The notes under the pieces are model-generated. The model saw only the letters and a list, made by a program, of their open reading frames with translations. It was not told the origin of the DNA and searched no databases. The position numbers were made by a program, and so were the translations under genes. Shown piece after piece: positions 58,567 through 64,000 of a stretch of 64,000 bases of DNA. How positions within the stretch are numbered: the stretch's first letter is position 1; each line of letters begins with the position of its first letter. This DNA comes from Jeotgalibacillus malaysiensis (GTDB lineage Bacteria; Bacillota; Bacilli; Bacillales; Jeotgalibacillaceae), in the NCBI GenBank assembly GCA_000818095.1, contig CP009416.1:3394501-3458500 (forward strand), in the 5' to 3' direction.

Positions 58567-59634
58567 TCACCGATTTTTTAAATGATTTAATTTATCAAAC
58601 CCAATATACCCATCGTGTTGTAACCTTGCTACAACTATTCCGGGAAGCACACTTTGAGTTTTAGCAAAAGCATGGATACTACGTTCATCAAACTTCCCAA
58701 GACTAACAAATTCTTTGTACTCAAATTTATTAATGAAAAAATCTCTAGCAAATTCGTTAGCTTCTTCTTCTTTGGCGTCAGTATTATCTAACTCTAACTC
58801 ATCCTCAAGAGTTACAATGGGTTCATTAGGTATATAATGTTTGATAAGATGTCCTATCTCATGTATCAATGCAAACCATACATGATCGTGTGATTTAAAT
58901 CTTCCAGTAAGATAAATGGCTGGATTATTCTTATATGTTGTAAGTGCTCCCCTAACTTTACTATTCTCGATTGCATTATAAAACACTAAATATATTCCCA
59001 AACGATTTAATAATTTCCTTGCGCTTTTTAATGAACTTTCATAATCATTATTTAAGGCAAGTAGTTTAAATTTATCCAATGATTCAATTAGGTTCTCTTT
59101 CGTATACTTTTTATTTGACAAGTCTTTATTTTGAATTTCAACTTCTTCTCCCGCTAAATTTAGCCAAATAGCTATTGCCTCAGTTTCTCCGCCATCTTCC
59201 ATAAAATCAATATTAAAGTTGGAATAAACTTTATCAAACTGTTCGAAATTACTAATCCTTAAAAGTTTTAACATTTCGTTTGCTTGTTTAGCTAAATCCC
59301 AGTCTAAACCATTAAATATAGTACTGAATTTAAATCTTCTCGAGAGGTTATTCAGTTGCTCCATGCTATAAGTTTGAGAATCCATCTCTTCTCTTTTTAG
59401 GTGTTCACGGTACTTACTTTCGTAGTTCAACCAATATGAAGCTGGAACATCATGAATTATTTTTTCTAACTTTATGGCTATTTCTTCAGTTAGTCTGCTT
59501 TTTCCGTTTAACAAATTAGAAAAGTGTTTTTCACTAACTCCTAATCGCTTAGCACATTCTTTTTGACTCATTCCAAATTCTTCTAAATATTCTTTTATAA
59601 TAGAACCTGTATGCACAATAAATTCATTACCCAT
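58567..59634 (-). CDS. higA: HigA-like antitoxin fused to an ImmA/IrrE metallopeptidase domain
   Basis: The 355-residue protein has an N-terminal XRE helix-turn-helix (IIKEYLEEFGMSQKECAKRLGVSEKHFSNLLNGK, residues ~12-46) typical of HigA. At ~255-270 it has a zinc-peptidase motif ALIHEIGHLIKH (HExxH) followed by a downstream Glu-rich EEEANEFARDFF. The layout is that of HigA antitoxins with an M78 domain. It follows the HigB gene by 15 bp in the same direction. Both are expected to repress their own promoter. GGGAGG precedes ATG 59634. Confidence 0.88.
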   Translation of the reverse strand: MGNEFIVHTGSIIKEYLEEFGMSQKECAKRLGVSEKHFSNLLNGKSRLTEEIAIKLEKIIHDVPASYWLNYESKYREHLKREEMDSQTYSMEQLNNLSRRFKFSTIFNGLDWDLAKQANEMLKLLRISNFEQFDKVYSNFNIDFMEDGGETEAIAIWLNLAGEEVEIQNKDLSNKKYTKENLIESLDKFKLLALNNDYESSLKSARKLLNRLGIYLVFYNAIENSKVRGALTTYKNNPAIYLTGRFKSHDHVWFALIHEIGHLIKHYIPNEPIVTLEDELELDNTDAKEEEANEFARDFFINKFEYKEFVSLGKFDERSIHAFAKTQSVLPGIVVARLQHDGYIGFDKLNHLKNR

Positions 59635-59649
59635 AGAAATACCTCCCTT

Positions 59650-59964
59650 CTAGTGATAATCCTCAATTGATAAAATTTCTATTTCATTAATTGTTTTTAA
59701 GTCAGATTCGTCCCAATCTCCAATTGGTCTTAGTACAATACGAAAGTTCCTAGAGACATCAATTCCCCAACAATCATTATAATCTCCATCTAGTTTATGC
59801 CGACGAGGTGGGGGAATGTGAGGAATTTCATCCAAATTGTTTGCAACCCTTATCTCAGACATTCTATTTATAATTTTTTTATAAAACCCTGTATAATGCT
59901 TTTTTATCATGCGTTCATTTGTTAATATCTTTTCCATTTTCTTTGTGGTATAAGAAATTTTCAT
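59650..59964 (-). CDS. higB: HigB-type toxin (RelE superfamily)
   Basis: The 104-residue protein resembles HigB killer proteins: KKHYTGFYKKIINRMSEIRVANNLDEIP, HKLDGDYNDCWGIDVSRNFRIVL with the basic/aromatic RelE fold residues, and a C-terminal strand. It would cleave mRNA at the ribosome. The toxin gene precedes the antitoxin gene, the usual higBA order. GGGGG precedes ATG 59964. Confidence 0.88.
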   Translation of the reverse strand: MKISYTTKKMEKILTNERMIKKHYTGFYKKIINRMSEIRVANNLDEIPHIPPPRRHKLDGDYNDCWGIDVSRNFRIVLRPIGDWDESDLKTINEIEILSIEDYH

Positions 59965-60006
59965 TTGTATCCCCCTTATACATTAAAATAAACTTAACAC
60001 AAATTA

Positions 60007-60017
60007 ACCTGTCAGGT
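60007..60017. promoter_or_regulatory. Palindrome in the higBA promoter region
   Basis: ACCTGTCAGGT is an 11-nt palindrome 43 bp upstream of higB, between it and the divergent sce7726-like gene. It overlaps the -35-like TTGACC on the minus strand. A HigA operator is a plausible role. Confidence 0.45.
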
Positions 60018-60085
60018 CAATTTCCTGATTGTGGACTACCGTCAACTTTATGTATTATAATTTGTTTAGGATAGGAGTGCAGAAT

Positions 60086-60895
60086 ATGCAAAAGAAAAAT
60101 GATTATTTTGAATATGCTAAAATATTATCGAACCAATATTCTACATTTCTTAGTAACGATACTGTCGAACAGAAAATCCTTAAAACATTTCATGGACGAA
60201 TACCTACTGATAAATTCAATAGTGATTTAACACCAAGAGAATTCATAAATGAGTTTCTCTTACTTCATTATCCTAATGAAACCTCTATAAAATCGACGTT
60301 TATAAATAATGTTCTCTTTAAAACAATTAACCACGTGTCTATTTTTGAGCTAAATGTAGGAAATAGCAGACTTGATTTATGCAAAATAAACGGTAGTAGT
60401 ACAGCTTTTGAAATCAAAACTGATTTGGACACACCAAAAAGGTTAAGGCAACAAATGAAAGATTATTTCCAAGTATTTGAAAAGGTATACCTAATATGTT
60501 CAGTCAATAATCTTAACAGTATGTTGCACTTTGTTCCGAAGGAATGTGGAATTTACACCTATCACATTACAAAAACTGGTAAGTATGTTTTTAAAAAACA
60601 CCGTCCTGCAACTAAGTCAAATATTCTTTCTCCAATTGCTCAATTGTCAGTCTTAACAAAAAAAGATTTGAATGCATTCTTTGAATGTCCAAATCTTGAA
60701 ACAAAAGACGCTATGATTGATTTAATCATTACTAACAAAACAGAAAAAGAAATTAACAAAATCTTTAAGCTTTGCTTAAAAAACAAGTTTTATTACAAGT
60801 GGAATTTTTTAGTAGAGAATAGCTCTGATATTCTTGAAATAGACTATCAATGGTTTTTTAAAAATTCGTTATCTCCTGAAATAGTATATCTTTAA
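60086..60895 (+). CDS. sce7726-family nuclease-like protein
   Basis: This 269-residue protein (ATG 60086 behind GGAG; the frame from 60029 has no site) belongs to the sce7726 group by its middle region. SRLDLCKINGSSTAFEIKTDLDTPKRL contains D...(x)n...E-I-K, a PD-(D/E)XK-type core, and is followed by QMKDYFQVFEKVYLIC. Proteins of this group are found with sce7725 partners. The molecular function is not established. The convergent gene at 60903-62003 looks like such a partner, ending seven bases away. Confidence 0.75.
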   Translation: MQKKNDYFEYAKILSNQYSTFLSNDTVEQKILKTFHGRIPTDKFNSDLTPREFINEFLLLHYPNETSIKSTFINNVLFKTINHVSIFELNVGNSRLDLCKINGSSTAFEIKTDLDTPKRLRQQMKDYFQVFEKVYLICSVNNLNSMLHFVPKECGIYTYHITKTGKYVFKKHRPATKSNILSPIAQLSVLTKKDLNAFFECPNLETKDAMIDLIITNKTEKEINKIFKLCLKNKFYYKWNFLVENSSDILEIDYQWFFKNSLSPEIVYL

Positions 60896-60902
60896 AGGTA
60901 TA

Positions 60903-62003
60903 CTATTTTTTGGCTTGCTGTTGAATATACCTAGTTAATGTAAGATTACTCCATGTAGCCCAATTACCAAATTTCCCCTCCATATTTTTAATTCTTGAAA
61001 TGGCTATACAGTCATCTTCGCTATCTAGAAGAGGTAATCTATTGAGTACTTCACTTCTAACATACTCAAACCCTCGCATTCCAATATTTGTATCATAGTT
61101 TACAATTGAAAAAAAAGCATTTTCTTCTTTTGAATATATCAGCCCTAATGCTGCTCCCAGTCCATTACCACCACCATCTACTGGTAAATTGTCTTTCAAC
61201 CCTCCAAAGTCTCCAAAGCCATCTAATTCATAATCTGTATATATTTTTGCTACTTTATTATCTATTTTTTCCGTGAATACTAAATTTTCATAATCGCCGT
61301 TTTTAAAGTCTCGAGATCTTGGAGAATTGAGGAGTATTTTTTTTGCATTCGTCTCCAAATCCTCAAACTCTTCTAATTCTATAAACTTAGAATCAACATG
61401 TTGGTCTCTAATGTCTAACATGAGATAATCCCTTTGAGTCAAATGCTCCTCTAATAATTCTATATAATCTTCTAAATAATTGTCAGTTATTCTAATTGCA
61501 ATAGAAGGATTTTCTCTTCTCAGTTCATTTATTAGTTTAGTTAAATCATGTTCACTTATTATTAAATCTTTTTTAATAGATATAACTGGAATTAAATCAT
61601 TAAAACTTCCTATTTGTAACATTCTTTGTTTATAGTAATTATAGTCCCTACTCAACCTGAATGATAATTCAATTCCTTTAAAAGCTTTATTGGCATATTC
61701 ATTTTCACTAAATCTAAAGAAGTCAACAAATGCTTTTTTACCCTTAAGACGTTCTTGAATGTTATTTAATGTAATAATATCATTTTCCGTTGGAGGTAAT
61801 TTAGCTCTAGTTTTATTTTTATTACCTAATTTTAATTCATACACATACCCACCAGTCACATCATCAACTTTGTATTGGGGGGTATGCTCATCTCTTATGA
61901 TTTCTATCAAAGGGATTATTGATTCATTAAAATATCCGTTCATGTCTCTAATAACTCTTAATTCTTCATCACGATTTTTCATAATTGGTATATACATACT
62001 CAT
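60903..62003 (-). CDS. sce7725/beta-protein-family protein
   Basis: The 366-residue protein starts MYIPIMKNRDEELRVIRDM and FNESIIPLIEII, the pattern seen in sce7725 and 'beta family' proteins, which read like a TIM-barrel-type fold with repeated strands (VPVISIKK, YLMLDI, LLNSPR, VFTEKI, FSIVNYDTN). The C-terminal region holds GFGDFGGL and WATWSNLTL. It lies convergent to the sce7726-like gene. The group is found in defence and conflict contexts but has no assigned activity. GGAGGATGAGT precedes ATG 62003. Confidence 0.7.
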   Translation of the reverse strand: MSMYIPIMKNRDEELRVIRDMNGYFNESIIPLIEIIRDEHTPQYKVDDVTGGYVYELKLGNKNKTRAKLPPTENDIITLNNIQERLKGKKAFVDFFRFSENEYANKAFKGIELSFRLSRDYNYYKQRMLQIGSFNDLIPVISIKKDLIISEHDLTKLINELRRENPSIAIRITDNYLEDYIELLEEHLTQRDYLMLDIRDQHVDSKFIELEEFEDLETNAKKILLNSPRSRDFKNGDYENLVFTEKIDNKVAKIYTDYELDGFGDFGGLKDNLPVDGGGNGLGAALGLIYSKEENAFFSIVNYDTNIGMRGFEYVRSEVLNRLPLLDSEDDCIAISRIKNMEGKFGNWATWSNLTLTRYIQQQAKK

Positions 62004-62050
62004 CCTCCTTTTTATAAGGTGTTTTTAAAATTCTAAACAATAGCAATATT

Positions 62051-64000
62051 TTAAGCGTTTTGTGGCCAATCTTTATACTGCTCTTTCGCTTCTTCCATAA
62101 TAGCTTTTGTAATAAATATTAGTTGCTGTCCTTTAATTCCCTCGTTTATTAAAACTTTCTTAACTGCCATGTTTACCTTGGCATAGATATTCTTCCGGTG
62201 TTCGCTAGTCCAGTCCTGACTTAAGTTCTTTTTCAATTCTTTCACTACTTTATGAATGAGGTCCGCTAAAAACTTATTATCAAAGGCTTCCATTTTTAGT
62301 GATGTAATGGCTTTATAGAATTCAACTTCTTCATCAGATAGTCCAAGATCCTTACGAAAGTCTGCTTCGTCATCGACTTGGTTTTTCATGTCAGCCATCA
62401 TTCGTACAACATCTGCTGCTTGTATAATGCGGTTATGGTAATCTTTTAGGGTTTTCTCAAGTAGTTCACGCATTTGCTTTTCTTTAGGGCTATTCCGTTT
62501 GAAATTGACTTGAATATGGTCTTCTAGTAGTTTTTTTAGTAGTTTAAGACGAAGATCTTCATGGTCTTTTTTCTCTTGCATATCTTTTAGAAAATCTTCA
62601 TCAAGAATACTGATGTCGGGCTTCTCAATACCTGCGACCTTATATATATCAACCGGTTCTTTCGATTCTAAGTGTTGGTCAATCAACATATTTAGTCGTT
62701 CTTCAACAGTCCGGTTTGATTTAAAATCAGTATTTTGCGCTGAGAGATATTTTCTCACTTGAATACGAACCATTTGATATAGAGTAACTTCATCCGAATA
62801 AGGAATTACTCTATCGATATGTTTGACCAACTTATATGCCTTCTCTAGTTTTACGCAATCCTCAACAAAGGCTTCCGGATCTCCGTTTAATTGATCATTA
62901 ACAAGATCCGCAATTAAATCATCACGACTGACTTTTGATAGAGAACGCCAATCATCCCGATGTTTAATATCACCAAAATACTTACGCACTTCTTCTAATT
63001 TGCTATTAAAGACGCTAATTGCTTGGTCGACATCTATGTCCATGTTATTTGTTGCATTATCGCCCGTATAGAGGTTGGTTGCTTCTTTGAGTGATGTTGC
63101 AATACCAATAAAGTCAACAATCAGTCCACCTTCTTTACCAGGGAAAACTCGGTTAACACGTGCAATTGCTTGTATAAGGTTATGGCCTTTCATAGGTTTA
63201 TCAACATACAAGAATGATAGATTTGGTGCATCAAACCCAGTAAGCCACATTGAAACGACAATAACTAATTTGAGAGAATCATCAGTTTTCTTTAAACGTC
63301 CTTTAACTTCCTCTTGTTCTTCTTTCGTTTTAATGTGGGAGTACTTACTACCAGGATTTATCTTTCGCCATGAGTCAGGGTCTTTTGATACATCTCCAGT
63401 CATGATAATCTCTACTTCTGGACAGTCATCATGTTTCTTTAATTCATCGTACAAGCGAACGGCAACCTGACGACTCATACAAACGATCATGCCCTTTTGA
63501 TATGGATCTGCGGCTTTATTAAAATGATCTAGAATACTTTTAGAAAGTCTTTGGAGGCGTTTCGGTGTTCCAACAACTTTCTCTAAAGCTGCCCATTTCA
63601 ATTTGTAGGATCGTGACTCCTCATCACCAAGCCCAACCTCGTTGACCAGATCAGTAAATTCTTCATCTATATCTGCACCATCATAGTCTAATGGGATCAT
63701 ACGACTTTCATAATATAGTGGTAATACTGCTTTATCTTGTACGGCCTGTGCCATATCATAACGGTGAATGACATGGCCAAATATTTCTTCTGTATTATTA
63801 CCAAGTAACTTGACTGGCGTTCCAGTAAAGCCAACAAATGAAGCATTCGGTAAAGCAAAACGTAATTGAGCTGCATATCCTCCATCAAATCCACTTTGTG
63901 TGCGGTGTGCCTCATCTGAAATTACGATAATGTTCCTTCGTTCCGATAACACGGGGTGTTTAGCTTCGCCTTCTTTCAAACGGAATTTTTCAATCGTTGA
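62051..64000 (-). CDS. hsdR: Type I restriction endonuclease subunit R (HsdR), C-terminal part
   Basis: The reading frame runs off the window at 64000, so about 650 C-terminal residues are present. The SF2 motor is visible: IVISDEAHRTQSG (motif II, DEAH), FTGTPV (motif III), VVSMWLTGFDAPNLSFLYVDKP (motif V) and LIQAIARVNRVF (motif VI). The C-terminal helical region binds the methyltransferase core. The N-terminal nuclease domain and the hsdS/hsdM genes are outside. HsdR translocates DNA and cuts unmethylated sites. Confidence 0.95.
   Translation of the reverse strand, partial: STIEKFRLKEGEAKHPVLSERRNIIVISDEAHRTQSGFDGGYAAQLRFALPNASFVGFTGTPVKLLGNNTEEIFGHVIHRYDMAQAVQDKAVLPLYYESRMIPLDYDGADIDEEFTDLVNEVGLGDEESRSYKLKWAALEKVVGTPKRLQRLSKSILDHFNKAADPYQKGMIVCMSRQVAVRLYDELKKHDDCPEVEIIMTGDVSKDPDSWRKINPGSKYSHIKTKEEQEEVKGRLKKTDDSLKLVIVVSMWLTGFDAPNLSFLYVDKPMKGHNLIQAIARVNRVFPGKEGGLIVDFIGIATSLKEATNLYTGDNATNNMDIDVDQAISVFNSKLEEVRKYFGDIKHRDDWRSLSKVSRDDLIADLVNDQLNGDPEAFVEDCVKLEKAYKLVKHIDRVIPYSDEVTLYQMVRIQVRKYLSAQNTDFKSNRTVEERLNMLIDQHLESKEPVDIYKVAGIEKPDISILDEDFLKDMQEKKDHEDLRLKLLKKLLEDHIQVNFKRNSPKEKQMRELLEKTLKDYHNRIIQAADVVRMMADMKNQVDDEADFRKDLGLSDEEVEFYKAITSLKMEAFDNKFLADLIHKVVKELKKNLSQDWTSEHRKNIYAKVNMAVKKVLINEGIKGQQLIFITKAIMEEAKEQYKDWPQNA

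Noticed and set aside
1-64000. rRNA and tRNA genes
   Set aside because: I saw no rRNA-like stretch and no tRNA cloverleaf with a TTCGANNC arm in a plausible context.

Overview
The window looks like chromosomal DNA of a Gram-positive Bacillales bacterium. The evidence is low to mid GC content, strong AGGAGG-type ribosome binding sites with frequent TTG/GTG starts, B. subtilis-type gene sets (malKR-maeN, ohrA/ohrR, ykkCD, tenI-thiO-thiS-thiG-thiF, an Fnr with C-terminal cysteines), CcpA-like cre sites and S-box, THI-box and ykkC riboswitches. A phenylalanine dehydrogenase resembling the Sporosarcina/Lysinibacillus enzymes and a ba3-type oxidase fit a Planococcaceae or Jeotgalibacillus-like organism, but the genus cannot be fixed from this sequence. 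A perfect 16-bp parS site at 26738 suggests the origin-proximal part of the chromosome.

Layout. 1-3.3 kb: the tail of an unknown gene, a YcxB-like membrane protein, a frameshifted IS4-type element and a small lipoprotein. 3.3-6.8 kb: nadB-nadC-nadA for NAD synthesis. 7.1-8.1 kb: divergent ohrA/ohrR peroxide resistance. 8.2-10.7 kb: three overlapping prepilin/PilX-like genes. 11-17.5 kb: a YerC/TrpR-like regulator, nhaC and a tyrosine degradation operon (hpd, an unknown gene, fahA, hmgA), opposed by a DUF1450 gene and phenylalanine dehydrogenase. 19.5-20.4 kb: a guanidinium exporter pair under a guanidine-I riboswitch. 20.4-21.9 kb: an IS3-family element. 22-29.8 kb: alcohol dehydrogenase, methyltransferases, acetyltransferases, small membrane proteins, a diguanylate cyclase and parS. 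29.9-35 kb: malate uptake and metabolism (maeN, malic enzyme, malR, malK). 35-41 kb: a YcxB paralogue, an S-box-controlled unknown gene, a Dus-family enzyme, a small alarmone synthetase and gene remnants. 41.3-46.3 kb: an oxidoreductase, a ba3-type cytochrome oxidase operon with a perfect Fnr box, and fnr. 47-51 kb: thiamine (thiazole) operon under a TPP riboswitch. 51.6-53.6 kb: quinone oxidoreductase-like and prolyl-hydroxylase-like genes. 53.9-64 kb: a more AT-rich defence island with McrBC, a HigB/HigA-metallopeptidase pair, an sce7726/sce7725-like pair and the C-terminal part of HsdR.

The most unusual feature is a set of dispersed intergenic repeats between 6.8 and 22 kb. Three copies carry six units repeating at exactly 21 bp (core TTCnnAGAA), followed by a hairpin and then a ~85-bp imperfect palindrome with GGGACGGAGT arms. 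Two further copies have only the palindrome, one of them split by the IS3 element. Other points worth attention are an uncharacterised 315-residue protein in a tyrosine operon that lacks a recognisable maleylacetoacetate isomerase, an S-box riboswitch in front of an unknown 113-residue protein, and the Fnr-box/fnr/ba3 oxidase cluster.
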